64,000 nucleotides of DNA from Rozella allomycis CSF55. Its lineage: Eukaryota; Rozellomycota. Below the pieces are notes generated by a model, which was not told the DNA's origin, did not search any database, and worked only from the letters and a program-made list of their open reading frames with translations. Positions 1 to 10,297 of the stretch are shown here, piece by piece. Position numbers and translations under genes: made by a program. Where the stretch lies: the NCBI GenBank assembly GCA_000442015.1, contig KE560949.1, positions 24,835 to 88,834 of the forward strand, read 5' to 3'. Each line of letters opens with the position of its first letter. Positions within the stretch are counted from its first letter, which is position 1.

Positions 1-1080
1 GTTTCTGAATGATAAAGTGACAAATTTCTGCCATGTAAGACAAACCAGTATCTTTTCCAGAGCTTACTTGAGGAAGTAAAAGTAAATTACTGGGATTATC
101 ATATCTTCTTTGTATAATGTTATAAATCCTTCCTGCTCTACAGTATCTGGCACTATTTGGGCTTCTTTCTCGTCTTCTTCGTAAAATGTTGCCACATACA
201 TATTCATTTGAGCTATACCGTCTTTGTCATGTGAATTCTTTCGCAGTAAAAACGTGCCAAGTGCGAAATCAGACGTGATTTTTGATTTAATCTCCAGATT
301 CACTGACCCAAGAATTTGATGATTATTTGATAACGCGTATCCAATGTTGCTTGATTTACCTCTAATGGTCCCCATAAAACTTTTTGTTTTTGAAGCGATC
401 GACTTTTCCTGAATACTTTGGTTTAAGGATATTTTTAAGGGCATGTCATATTGTAGGTCTCTTCATACAAAAAAACTTTAAGCTATTACACCAGGAAAGA
501 ATCTTGCACGGACATTATTTCAAATGGTGAAAATGTCTTTGTTTTCAGGCAAATATTCCCTGAAGTCAGGGTGAGAAATATTGGAGATGAAGCTAATTAA
601 ATAAACGCTTATTTGGGTACTATCTATAGTTTGCTTCAGATGGATTTTATCTATTTTGATCAGTAACTTGGCTTCCTTTTCATTGAAGGTTTGGGTTTTC
701 ATATCGGCAATATTATTGTTGAAAACACTTAATACATCAGCATGTTTCTTTGAATTCCCTATCTTCATAGTTTTTGTTTTGTTCAGTAAGTCTTTAAAGG
801 TAGAGCGACTCAAGGTGCTTTTAAAGCTTTTAATGCTTTGGGTATCGTCATCACTATGCATATTTCTTTCCTTAAGTATAACATAACAGTCGGCTTTTGT
901 GTTAACATTCAAGTTTTCAATCCATTTTAAAGCATTTTCAGAGATAGCCGTAGAGTTAATATGTAAGTTTCCTGGAAGCCTTTCACGAAGAATAGTAGGT
1001 ATAGATACTTCTGTGCTTTCATATGCGGTGTCTTCGTATTGAAATGAAGATACACTAAGTCGACGGGAAATAGAGTTCAT
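1..1080 (-). CDS. Unknown protein, 3' end beyond the window edge
   Basis: I do not recognise this protein. Start is taken at the ATG at 1080; an in-frame ATG at 1125 is possible, but it lies almost on the stop of the upstream exchanger gene. Two separate ORFs (520-1143 and 64-444) join with the rest only after removing three mini-introns of 28, 29 and 26 nt, each GT...AG, leaving one open frame to base 1. The N-terminus is Ser-rich and polar; the middle reads like beta-strand segments (FLTLTSGNICL, GSVNLEIKS), and the end has GRIYNIIQRRYDNPSNLLLL. No signal peptide or membrane helix is visible. The frame continuity across three introns supports a real gene; function is open. Confidence 0.5.
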
Positions 1081-1160
1081 CGTGGTAAACAAAAACAAAA
1101 ACTTGTGAATAAACAACAACATCATTGTTGAAATATAATACAATGTTCATGTTATATTTA

Positions 1161-2873
1161 TTATGGTTGGGGGAGTAATATTCCTAGCCCTAACAGGAAT
1201 GAAAACGGCAGGTATAAAACGTAAATTCCTATCAGGACAACTCCAAAATATCTTGGTATTTTATACTTATAAAATGTTGACGTTGATACTAGTGTTATCA
1301 ATGCCGCGAGGACAAGAACAGCGAACGCAAGGTAAATATCTATCATTCCTGTAAATGCAGGAAGAATTGGACCATCACTTAAATTTAAATTCAGCAAAGA
1401 CACCCCTAACGTCAAAAGGACGTTTTGTATAGGGCCACAAAATATTGCTGTTACTGCAGTCTCAAAACTTCCAGATCGTGCAATTGCAATGTTTGCAATT
1501 AAATCCCCAAAAGAATTACCCCATGCTAAGATAATGATACCAAGAACTGCATCTTTAATCTTTAGGACCATGCCAATAGTTTGAAGTAGCTCAACTACAT
1601 CTTGAGTTACTGCGTAGATCCAAAATATAGTAACAACAAATGCATAGATGACAATTAATAAATTATACACGGGATGAGATTTCCATGAAGATGTTTTAGC
1701 AAAAATAAGTGAAAATATGAAGGATAATGTCATTACGATGTACGACAAAGGGAAGCCATTGATATTCTCGTTTAACTTTCCAGAAAGAAATAAGATTAAG
1801 AAAAAAGAGCAGAATGGATTGATAACAAGTCGAATTCTATAAAGAACTAGGCTTTCAAATTTCCAAGCATTGTTTTGATCTATATCCATGTCATCCAACA
1901 AAGGAGGGACAGACAAGATTGATATTAATTCTATAGGAGATTTTAAAATAAAGATAATTCTGTCAATTAAATTAAGATTATGAAATCCTGAATAGTCTAT
2001 CAAATATTTAGGCAAGTGTCTAAAATTAAATGTTGTTTCATTGGAAACGTCTTTAACTATCTTGTCTTCATTCGCAATCAAGCTATGTTTTCTGATTTGA
2101 AAAAGTATAACAGAGCCTATATGTAATGCATAAGTTATAAGAAAAAGAACCGGAACCCACAAAGGTAGATACCTTGTCTGAGCAATAGCAACTACCCCGA
2201 CCACAGAAAGTAAAAATAAGATAATATTTTTAACAAATGAAACTTTTGAAAGCGAATTTTGACGCTCACTAACAAAAAATTGGATGCTTTCTTTTCTTGA
2301 TAGCGTCGTTTGCATTTCGATTGCACCAGAAGACACAGTTGTATCTGATGAAGGTTTTTGAATGTCAACATCACAAAAATCAGATTTCTTTGCAACTAAT
2401 ATTACAATACCAAGCACAAATGTTGTTATAAACAAGCCAGATCCAACAGATGAACCAAATACCATCCCGGCTTTTTCTTGTGTACCGGTTAATGCTGTGA
2501 AAAAATCTGGAGCGCCATTTCCAATCGCTAAAAGTGTAACACCGGCTACATCAGGCGATAACTTCAAATATTGAGATATTATTTCAAGTGACTTGCATAA
2601 ATGTTTATCTGATATTACAAATAGAAACAGGAAGAATAGTATAAGTAACATCAGACCGCATAAAAGCATCAGAAAAGGGCTCTTTAATTGACAAAAATAC
2701 AAAGCATTGTAATTTATCATTGACTCTGACTTACATTCCACCAACGAATATCTACATGCATCACTACTTGACAACGATGGCAAAGTTGTACAATCAAATT
2801 GGCTGCTTGAACTTTGCCCCAACACATTCGCTAAATGACTCACTAAGAATACTAGTAAGGTAAATTTGTTCAT
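1161..2873 (-). CDS. Cation/Ca2+ exchanger, NCLX/CCX type (CaCA superfamily)
   Basis: A single-exon 570-residue polytopic membrane protein. It has an N-terminal signal peptide (MNKFTLLVFLVSHLANVLG), a short Cys-containing luminal segment, and two clusters of membrane helices around a polar loop (about residues 165-270). The two inverted alpha repeats of the Ca2+/cation antiporter superfamily are present: TLLAIGNGAPDFFTALTG near residue 117 and LAWGNSFGDLIANIAIARSG near residue 450, with the acidic residues that bind the cation. The GNGAPD plus AWGNSFGD pair is typical of the NCLX (SLC8B1)/plant CCX branch rather than NCX. Members exchange Ca2+ for Na+, K+ or Li+ in mitochondria or other endomembranes; which membrane is used here cannot be read from the sequence. 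It ends about 80 bp from the next gene on the same strand. Confidence 0.9.
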   Translation of the reverse strand: MNKFTLLVFLVSHLANVLGQSSSSQFDCTTLPSLSSSDACRYSLVECKSESMINYNALYFCQLKSPFLMLLCGLMLLILFFLFLFVISDKHLCKSLEIISQYLKLSPDVAGVTLLAIGNGAPDFFTALTGTQEKAGMVFGSSVGSGLFITTFVLGIVILVAKKSDFCDVDIQKPSSDTTVSSGAIEMQTTLSRKESIQFFVSERQNSLSKVSFVKNIILFLLSVVGVVAIAQTRYLPLWVPVLFLITYALHIGSVILFQIRKHSLIANEDKIVKDVSNETTFNFRHLPKYLIDYSGFHNLNLIDRIIFILKSPIELISILSVPPLLDDMDIDQNNAWKFESLVLYRIRLVINPFCSFFLILFLSGKLNENINGFPLSYIVMTLSFIFSLIFAKTSSWKSHPVYNLLIVIYAFVVTIFWIYAVTQDVVELLQTIGMVLKIKDAVLGIIILAWGNSFGDLIANIAIARSGSFETAVTAIFCGPIQNVLLTLGVSLLNLNLSDGPILPAFTGMIDIYLAFAVLVLAALITLVSTSTFYKYKIPRYFGVVLIGIYVLYLPFSFLLGLGILLPQP

Positions 2874-3209
2874 CTATGATAATGTTTGCCTGCGCCACTC
2901 TATGAATTCTTTCCATGAGCAGTTAAATAAAGCAAATAAATCTACCACTTATTACTTAAGATAAATTATCAGGCAAAAAGCATAAGCGTCATTCATTAAA
3001 TTTTTCTAATTAAACAACCTTATTTATTGCATTCCAAAATTTCATTATTGGGAAGCGATGATAAGAGATTTATCAATCAATGATGCCGCTTCCATTTCAA
3101 CATGATTTTTATAGGTAAATTCGATGAACTGACCTAGGATTCAGCTTTNTTTAGGAAGCGGTGATAAGAGATTTATCAATCAATGATGACGCTTCCATTA
3201 ACATGATTT
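2874..3209. other. Intergenic stretch with an assembly duplication
   Basis: Between the exchanger start and the RING gene stop. It holds no ORF of its own. Its distal half (3051-3148) is a near copy of the 3' end of the RING gene that follows the N at 3149. Confidence 0.6.
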
Positions 3210-3249
3210 TTATAGGTAAATTCGATGAACTGACCTAGGATTCAGCTTT
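3051..3249. repeat. Direct duplication of about 97 bp flanking a single N
   Basis: Positions 3051-3148 and 3154-3249 are near-identical (a few substitutions and one 2-base indel) and are separated by the N at 3149. Both copies contain the last codons and stop of the RING-finger gene. The pattern fits two contig ends, probably from two alleles, that overlapped but were not merged. Confidence 0.8.
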
Positions 3250-3734
3250 TTTCTACAGATCGGACATAACTTTGTTGTTCTGCCAGCTTCTACTAGACAC
3301 GAGTAACAACCCAAATGTCCACATGCCGTGGTAGATAATTCTTCGGCTTCTTCGTTCAAGCAAATAGGACAACGGACAGATGGTTTACTTTTCTTAGATT
3401 TCCTGGTCTTACAGTCTTCTCCACTTTTAGTTCCTTCATCTTCACTTATCAAGTCAATAACTACATGTTTAAATTTATCATTAGAACCTCTATCGTCATC
3501 GCTGTCAACAATTATGACGGGGTTCGGTTGTTTGACTACAATCGGAGAAAGAATCTTATCTTCTATTATATTTATGGTATCTTTTTTATCCACCTTGGAT
3601 TTACGGCTAGTCCTTCGTGCAGACATCGAGTTCTGAAGAGTTTGAAATTTTGGTTTCCTGGGGTCAGGAAGAATAACATTTGGAGAATATTCATCGGAAG
3701 AAAATTCATAATTAAAGTCCACATTTGAAATCAT
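3210..3734 (-). CDS. RING-finger E3 ligase, RNF4/SLX8-like (SUMO-targeted)
   Basis: 174 residues. The C-terminal third is a C3HC4 RING: CPIC, then CGHLGCYSC, then CPIC, followed by a short tail ending RSVHRIYL, the layout seen at the very C-terminus of RNF4 and Slx8. Upstream are two hydrophobic-acidic stretches that look like SUMO-interacting motifs, PVIIVDSDDD and HVVIDLISEDE, in a low-complexity basic/acidic N-terminus. This combination is the hallmark of SUMO-targeted ubiquitin ligases, which ubiquitinate poly-SUMOylated nuclear proteins during DNA repair. The 3' end is repeated across the N at 3149, almost certainly an assembly artefact. Single exon; the ATG at 3734 is the first in frame. 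Confidence 0.8.
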   Translation of the reverse strand: MISNVDFNYEFSSDEYSPNVILPDPRKPKFQTLQNSMSARRTSRKSKVDKKDTINIIEDKILSPIVVKQPNPVIIVDSDDDRGSNDKFKHVVIDLISEDEGTKSGEDCKTRKSKKSKPSVRCPICLNEEAEELSTTACGHLGCYSCLVEAGRTTKLCPICRKKLNPRSVHRIYL

Positions 3735-4067
3735 TTTTGAATGAAAGACGCTGGTTTTTGACCCAATACCTACTTAGCCACACGAAATGTCCAAGTCCTA
3801 ATATCGTGATTGTTTGACACCATCTAGTCTCGTGATGTAACAAAATATAATTCGTCGAAAATTTATATTCATATTTCGAAATTATTGATCTCTTTTTACC
3901 TTCATGTATCATCTGAAACTCTAGCATAAAAACTCTATTCTTCATTTCATGATTTCATCAAAATGATCTAATTCATTAAGATAAAGAAATCTTCAAAAAA
4001 ATTATAAGTTTGCTATAAAAGTATGCAAATAATTTATAATTTTATTATATATATTATCATTTGAAAA
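3735..4067. other. Intergenic, no gene seen
   Basis: A 77-codon minus-strand ORF runs through this stretch, but it has no recognisable composition or motif. I read it as the 5' flank of the RING gene and the 3' flank of BUD23. Confidence 0.5.
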
Positions 4068-5013
4068 TTAGAATCGAGGACGTCTTTTGCGAGCAGTGTA
4101 TTTAGAATCTTCTGGCACATTAATTTTGCCTCGTTTTCTATTTAATTCCTTCTTTCTCAACACCCAATCCTTATCTTTAACATTCTTTTTACCCTTCCTT
4201 TTTCTCTCCCTTGTTCGTTCTGATACGCTTGCCTGCACACTATCATCTTCACCTGTACCTAGAGCGATAGGGGCTACATATTCTCCCGAGGAGCCAGTAA
4301 ACAAGCAAAGATAATACTTTTTGGCTTTTGTGCTATGAGGATAGTCGATAACAATTCCACCGGTAAATCCTGCCTTCATAGCGCTTGTTGTGATCATAGT
4401 AATCTGATCAGGATGATCAGGATAAAATTGAAAAACCGCGCGGGCACCTCTGCAAAGCGAAGAATACAAAGTTCCAAAAAATCTATTCAGGCGATGGTAA
4501 GGGCTATTAATTTTCTTGTCAGCGTTACATAACCATTGGAGAGCGGATACACTTTTCTTAAAAAAAGTATGTTTTCTACCTTATTGCTCCATCAAATGAA
4601 CCAGGCCTAAAGCAAACACCTGTTCCCATATCGTGAAGCATCAAATCTCCATCAGCTTCTCTTTCTCTTGCGATATCTAATAAAAACCAATCTGTTCAAT
4701 GTACCCAACATTGAAGAACTGATGTCCAAGCCAACCCAATGATGACCGGACTCTGAAAGGACTTCACCGGATAATCCAGACCCGCAACCAATATCCAAAA
4801 TAAATCTTGGGGAATCGTCTTGTATGTTTAGTAATTCAATACATCTCTCTGACATTTCGGCTTGAATCTGAATGATACGAGTACTGATTTTATTTGAAAA
4901 AAGTATGGATTACTTTGAAGAGTATTTTTTAGCCTCAGATTCGTTATAAAACTATTTTATTCATAAATTTAAATTACTATTTCAGGTGGAGCTTGAAGTT
5001 CTGGCCTTGACAT
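4068..5013 (-). CDS. BUD23: 18S rRNA (guanine-N7)-methyltransferase BUD23
   Basis: Five exons joined by introns of 26, 30, 28 and 28 nt (4952-4977, 4884-4913, 4677-4704, 4552-4579) give 277 residues. The N-terminus MSRPELQAPPEIFYN and the following SNTRIIQIQAEM match the family, as do the SAM-binding motif I DIGCGSGLSGE, then SALQWLCNAD, and the long basic C-terminal tail rich in KR. BUD23/WBSCR22 methylates a G in helix 43 of 18S rRNA with TRMT112/Trm112 and is needed for 40S maturation. Start and exon choice are fixed by homology to the family. It is divergent from the PRPP synthetase gene, with about 280 bp between starts. Confidence 0.95.
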
Positions 5014-5296
5014 GATTTTCTAAATTTTTTGAAGCCAAGCCCCAGAATAAAATAATGTGAAACCTGCAATCTGGCTACTAAATTCTATAATTTCTCTTAT
5101 CTTTACTTAAATAGCTATTTCATGGTTGTCCGCCTGAAAAGCTCAAGAAAGGAATCTTTGCATTCAAGAGCATGCTTTATGAATTATGGCTTTCTGGAAC
5201 AGTCAGACTACTAAGGTTGCACATCTTAAGTTTTATTTTTGTCTTTTGATAGTGACATGGTGCTAAGAACGTAAGCCTCAAAAATTGAAATTTGAA

Positions 5297-6343
5297 ATGT
5301 CCAATTCCATAAAGTTGATTACTGGAAATTCACATCCCGAGTTGGCTAAACTTGTAGCCAAAAAACTTCACGTGGAAGTAGCGAAAATACTACCTGTAAA
5401 GCTAACCAACCAAGAAATATCAATCATTATTGGGGAATCAGTTAGAGACGAAGATGTCTTTATTTTACAAACTAATTGTGGAGAGATAAATGACCATTTA
5501 ATGGAATTATTGATGATTATATCTGCATGTAAATCTGCATCAGCAAGAAGAATAACAGCGGGTACAGTCTAGTTTTGAATCAAAATAGTTTTACCATGTT
5601 ACCCCTATTCTCGGGCAGATAAAAAAGATAAGGCTCGAGCTCCAATTACTGCAAAGCTAGTGGCTAATATGATAACGGTTGCAGGGGCTGACCATATTAT
5701 AACGTTAGACTTGTAAGGAATACATTCGACTTTATTTCGGGCATGCCTCACAAATACAGGGATTTTTCGATATACCAGTGGATAATCTATATGCAGAGCC
5801 TATGCTTGCAAAGTATATAAAAGAGAATATTCCAGATTACAAAAACGCAGTGGTTGTCAGTCCTGACAGTGGTGGCGCAAAACGCTGTACATCTCTCGCA
5901 GATAGACTTGACACTGACTTTGCATTAGTATATAATATTAACTATATAAACGGTAGATTCATAAAGAAAGAAAACGCGCTAATGAAGTCTCGCGGATGGT
6001 TCTAGTAGGAGAAGTGGCAGGAAAAGTGGCGATCATTGTCGATGATATGGCTGACACATGTGGGACTCTTGGTTTGGCAGCACAAGTATTGATTGAGCAT
6101 GGAGCTAAATGTGTATATGCGATTGTAGTCCACGGGATTTTGTCCGGTAAGGCCCTGAAGGTTATTAATGAATCTGCACTATCGGAGGTTGTTGTTACAA
6201 ATACAATACCACACCAAGAAAAGAAAGAAATTTGTCCAAAACTAAAGACAATTGATATTTCATGCATAATATCAGAAGCTATTAGACGTACTCACAATGG
6301 AGAATCAGTTTCTTATTTATTTTCAAATGCACCGGGACTTTAA
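5297..6343 (+). CDS. PRS: Ribose-phosphate pyrophosphokinase (PRPP synthetase)
   Basis: 320 residues after splicing, close to the usual 318. Motifs: N-terminal [12 protein letters not shown], the ATP loop region [17 protein letters not shown], the [21 protein letters not shown] segment, [11 protein letters not shown], and the PRPP-binding loop [10 protein letters not shown]. It makes PRPP from ribose-5-phosphate and ATP for nucleotide, His and Trp synthesis. Introns: 27 nt (after residue 92), 28 nt at 5713-5740, and 29 nt just before [11 protein letters not shown]. The second one has a normal GTAAGG donor but must end in CGG, not AG, to restore the invariant LDLHASQ reading; see findings. The start is the ATG at 5297. 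Confidence 0.95.
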
Positions 6344-6363
6344 AAAATAAATGTAAAAAATAA

Positions 6364-8333
6364 TTATAATTTATTGTCCAAAGAAAAATAAGAACTTCTT
6401 TTAAACCCTGGTGTTGTAAGAGCGTCTTCTAATTCCATTGACATGTCTTCAGCATCATAATAAACACAGCTGTCTACAGGTATATCATTTCTTAATGTAA
6501 AAGAAGCATTCTCTTCTAGCGCTTTGCACAAAAGATTATTGGTGATGGAGTCGCCCGGTTTCAAACTTAATGCCTATTTGTATCGCATGAGACGATTTTA
6601 CTTTATGATAATATTCTATAGCTTCTGAAAATTCATTTTTTTGATGATACAGATAACCGATGCACAGGTATGGATAGTAATCACTTGGTTTAACAAGCTG
6701 TGCATTCTCAAAGCAAGTCAAACTGTTTCTAAAATCGCTATAATAAAAAATAAAGTTTCTTACTGGAGATTTCTGTAAACTTGACCTAAATTTATGTTCA
6801 GCTTGAACAGCGAATCTCCTTCAGTAGAGAACGTTTTCGATAATTCTTTAGCTTTTTGGAAATAGGGGAGCGCTTTCTCATAACTTTTAATTATTTGTTT
6901 CAAATTTACTTTTGATTTTTATAATGCAAAATCCCAAGTTCATTTTGAACTTGAGGATCTTCTGGACAAATTTTCTCGGCTTCAATCAAAAATTGTTCAG
7001 CAGCTTGAAGATTATTAGTTAAATGGTGCTCGATTCCAATAGCAAGGAGAGGCAAATGACATCCTACAAAATGCCTTGATGCAGATGAATATGCAGAAAT
7101 GGCTTGGTCATGTTCGCCCGCCATCGCAAAGGAATGTCCAAATGCTAACCACCCACTGGAAAATAGAGGTTCCAAAGAATATGATTTTGAGAGATATCTG
7201 CGAGCTTCATCAAGTTTGTTTATTAAAAGGTAATACAACCCAATAGTAAACCACGTTACGCCTTTTTGGGGATAAAGCTTTACCAACTCATGTCCCATTT
7301 GAAACAAAACATTTTTCTTTTTTAATTGATACAAAACTGAAACATGAAGTGTTAAAACGTCAATAACGTGGGGATCCTTTTTAAGAATCTTGGACGTCGT
7401 AGTTAAACAATCTTCATACGCACCTGTAATAAAATATCTTTCGGCTTGTTGTAAAAGTACAAATGGTGTTTCTAAAGAGTTTAAATTCTCTTGACTTGAC
7501 AAAATCCCTCGATTCGCATAGTCTAATGCCAAATACTTTTATTGCGGGTAAAATATTATTACTTTCTTTAATTTTATACTGTACATTTGGTATAGAAAAG
7601 TACTTGCTGTTGAAGGAAGCTGAGAAAATTGAATGCTTTGTAAAAGTTCAATCTCCTCCTCTTTGGTTAACATATGATTGCTCATCAATGCATTAAATGC
7701 TTGAAAGCAAGTGGGATCAGCCAATATAGCCTTTCTATAAAATTCACTGGATCGTTTAAAGTTTTCCAATTTGTAATGAATTGAGGCCATTAGACAATAT
7801 ACTTGCGGTAAAAGCTTACGATCACCCAATGAATGAACTTTAAAATCAAACATTTCTAATTACCTGGATCAAAATTTTCCAAGAGACAAAGGGCCTGCTC
7901 AAATTGCTCAAGCTTAATGTGGCATTTAGCGGCAATTATCATGGCTTTTGGATTTTTAATGCTTAAAAACTTTGAGGCATGAGCTAAACATCTATGGTAT
8001 TGGTTATTTTTATACAGAAGATCACAAAATTCTAGCTCCTCGTTAATATCATCTACACAATCATTTAAACCTGCATTGTGTACCAGTAATTCCTATTAAT
8101 GTCTCATGGTAAAATAAAGCTGTTTCAAAATCTCCTAAATTGTTGTAGTTGTTAATTTCTTGTTTCAAAAACGGAATCAGATGCTTAAACGCTGAAACAT
8201 CTGATTTCAAATCAAAATTATCAGGAATTTCATAATCAACATTCGCATGACTTTTGGGGCTATGAGCAAATGGTGAAAATGAAAATATTAAACTCTTTCT
8301 GTTATTCGGAGTCGTAAACGCTCTCTTCATTCT
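6364..8333 (-). CDS. CDC16: Anaphase-promoting complex TPR subunit CDC16/APC6
   Basis: Seven exons (introns 31, 26, 27, 26, 26 and 28 nt) encode 601 residues made mostly of TPR repeats. Family landmarks: an N-terminal helix pair ending GDFETALFYHETLIGITG, several TPRs, and the diagnostic FVGCHLPLLAIGIEHHLTNN followed by AEKICPEDPQVQNELGILHY. CDC16 is a scaffold TPR subunit of the APC/C ubiquitin ligase that drives anaphase and mitotic exit. The start is uncertain: the ORF extends upstream to an ATG at 8471, only 7 bp from the divergent RHO start, but that extension looks like translated promoter, so I chose 8333. The C-terminal tail after the last TPR is short and divergent. Confidence 0.9.
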
Positions 8334-8478
8334 CCAAGCCACTGAGTCAACATCAAGTGAAATTGTTAATGAAATAAATTGAAAACATTCATTTTTTAAA
8401 TGATTATTATGGTCGCCGATTTCCACTTTATTATTTTTTGTAAAGTGCCTAACGTAAACAAACAAATTCATTGCAGCA

Positions 8479-9145
8479 ATGTCGTCGGTTATTCGCAAGA
8501 AAATAGTCATAGTAGGGGATGGTGCCTGTGGAAAGACATGTCTTTTAATTGTTTATTCTAAGAAAGAATTTCCAGAGGTAGATGTCTTTATGCATGAGAT
8601 AACTTAGAAATACGTACCCACAGTTTTTGAAAATTATGTTGCAGACATTACTGTGGATGGAAAACACATTGAATTGGCTCTATGGGATACGGCTGGACAG
8701 GAGGATTATGATCGATTAAGGCCATTGTCTTACCCAGACACTGACACAGTGCTTGTTTGTTTTTCTGTTGATAATCCAGTTTCATTGGAAAATGTGGAAT
8801 CTAAGGTACCATCATCCTATATGATCAAGTTAGTGGTATCCGGAAGTAGTCCACTTTTGTGAAGGTGTCCCAATTATACTGTTGGCTTTGAAGTCTGATC
8901 TTCGAAATGATGAGAGGACTATAGAAGAATTAAAAAAGAATAATCTAAAGCCTGTATCTTTCGATGAAGTACGTCTAACATATCGACCTTATTAGGGATT
9001 GGCAATGGCCAACAAAATAAATGCATACAAGTACATTGAATGTTCAGCAAGAAAGAATGAAAAGGTCTACGATGTGTTTGAGCACGCAACGCGGGCTGCT
9101 TTAATGTCCAGAAAGAAAAACAAACTCAAATGTCTATTGATGTAA
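8479..9145 (+). CDS. RHO1: RHO-family small GTPase (RHO1/RhoA type)
   Basis: Four exons with introns at 8578-8607, 8806-8833 and 8969-8995 (30, 28, 27 nt) give 193 residues, exactly the RhoA length. G1 GDGACGKT, switch [11 protein letters not shown], switch [19 protein letters not shown], a KSDL in the NKxD position (N replaced by K-S), and ECSA (G5) are present. The C-terminus is basic and ends CLLM, a CaaX box. Rho proteins regulate actin, cell polarity and wall synthesis. The CaaX ends in Met, which usually favours farnesylation, whereas typical Rho1/RhoA end in Leu for geranylgeranylation. Divergent from CDC16. Confidence 0.95.
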
Positions 9146-9171
9146 AAATAATAAATCTAATTCTTCTTACT

Positions 9172-9996
9172 TTATTGGCTTTTAAAACAACACATTGATA
9201 AGTGACTGAAAGACCATACATCATTTTCTTTATGGATCACCCCGTGAGATTGCGATGACGCACCATTGAAAATAAGCAAAGGAAGAAAATGGTCAAGTGT
9301 AGGATGTGCCTCAAAAAATGTTTCAATTCCCATGGCAGCATCCATAAATTTTTTGCCATTCAACCTTACACTTTTAGTCAATAATTCGAACAATTCATCC
9401 TTAAATTTCATTGCGTAAGGGGCCGGTGGAGAATCAACCTTTAGATGCCCCATATCCTTAAATGCTTTACTGAGATTATGAGTAACACTTCCGCTACAAA
9501 CAAGTGCATAATTATCATTCAACAATGGTTCTAAACTTTGTCCTAGTTTTGTCAACAAGTCAAAATCTTTTGTTTCAGGAATTTGAATCTGCAAAATTTG
9601 CATATTACCATCTGGAAACATATACTTGCATGGTATCCAAACACCATGATCTAAACCTCGCTCGCTTTTTTGAACTGACACACCCAAACCCATTTCAATA
9701 GTCTTTGCAAGCAAATCTACGGATTCAAGTGATGGTTTAGGGAATGAATACTTTATATCATATATGCCTTTAAAAAACTCTCCGAAATCATGTATTATCT
9801 TGTTTGCCACATTGATGTGGATTGTTTTGTTTGCCTGATAATTGAAATTGTACCAGTGAGCACTGAGGAAAATAACTCCTTTAACTTTATCGTTTTGCAT
9901 CGATCTACCAAGATTAGACCAATATTTAATCGTTTCCTTGTCTTCGCCTTTTAGTAAGGAGCCTGGACCACCATGACCTAAGAAATAACAATGCAT
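9172..9996 (-). CDS. LigB-type extradiol ring-cleavage dioxygenase (DODA-like)
   Basis: 274 residues, single exon, the usual size for this family. The N-terminal LGHGGPGSLL supplies the first metal-ligand His region, FLSAHWYNF the second, GLDHGVWIPCKYMFP a conserved His/pocket segment, and CSGSVTHNLSKAF the later conserved His. Family members are class III non-haem Fe(II)/Zn enzymes that open catechol rings; plant and fungal DODA act on L-DOPA. The true substrate here cannot be deduced. The gene is convergent with RHO, with 26 bp between stops. No targeting signal is seen, so it is likely cytosolic. Confidence 0.88.
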   Translation of the reverse strand: MHCYFLGHGGPGSLLKGEDKETIKYWSNLGRSMQNDKVKGVIFLSAHWYNFNYQANKTIHINVANKIIHDFGEFFKGIYDIKYSFPKPSLESVDLLAKTIEMGLGVSVQKSERGLDHGVWIPCKYMFPDGNMQILQIQIPETKDFDLLTKLGQSLEPLLNDNYALVCSGSVTHNLSKAFKDMGHLKVDSPPAPYAMKFKDELFELLTKSVRLNGKKFMDAAMGIETFFEAHPTLDHFLPLLIFNGASSQSHGVIHKENDVWSFSHLSMCCFKSQ

Positions 9997-10297
9997 TATA
10001 GTTATGTAAAATTTGTAATTTGTGGATTAAATTGTTGAAAAATAAAGCATGAAGAATTGTGTCCATGTCTTCAAATTTGTGAGAGAGTCAGTGGGAAAAT
10101 TTAATTGTCAATTATTGTTTTCTAACACTTTATGAAATAAATCGCAATTAAACCTAAAAATTAATGAGCTTGACCTTCATTACACGTTACAACGAGAGAC
10201 AAGTTAATCATTTTCTAGATCCATGGCATAATAATTATTATAGAGACTTTGGCAAATATTTTTTACTTTCAACATCGCATTGGTGGCTCAGACAATC
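9997..10297. promoter_or_regulatory. Shared upstream region of the dioxygenase and NPC1 genes
   Basis: A 301-bp AT-rich interval between two divergent start codons. No ORF or recognised motif was found. Confidence 0.4.

Noticed and set aside
3712-3945. 77-codon ORF upstream of the RING gene
   Set aside because: No recognisable composition, and it overlaps the RING gene start in another frame.
5124-5220. Short plus-strand ORF (about 31 codons) between BUD23 and PRS
   Set aside because: No motif, no plausible splice to further exons, and the interval must hold two promoters; likely chance.
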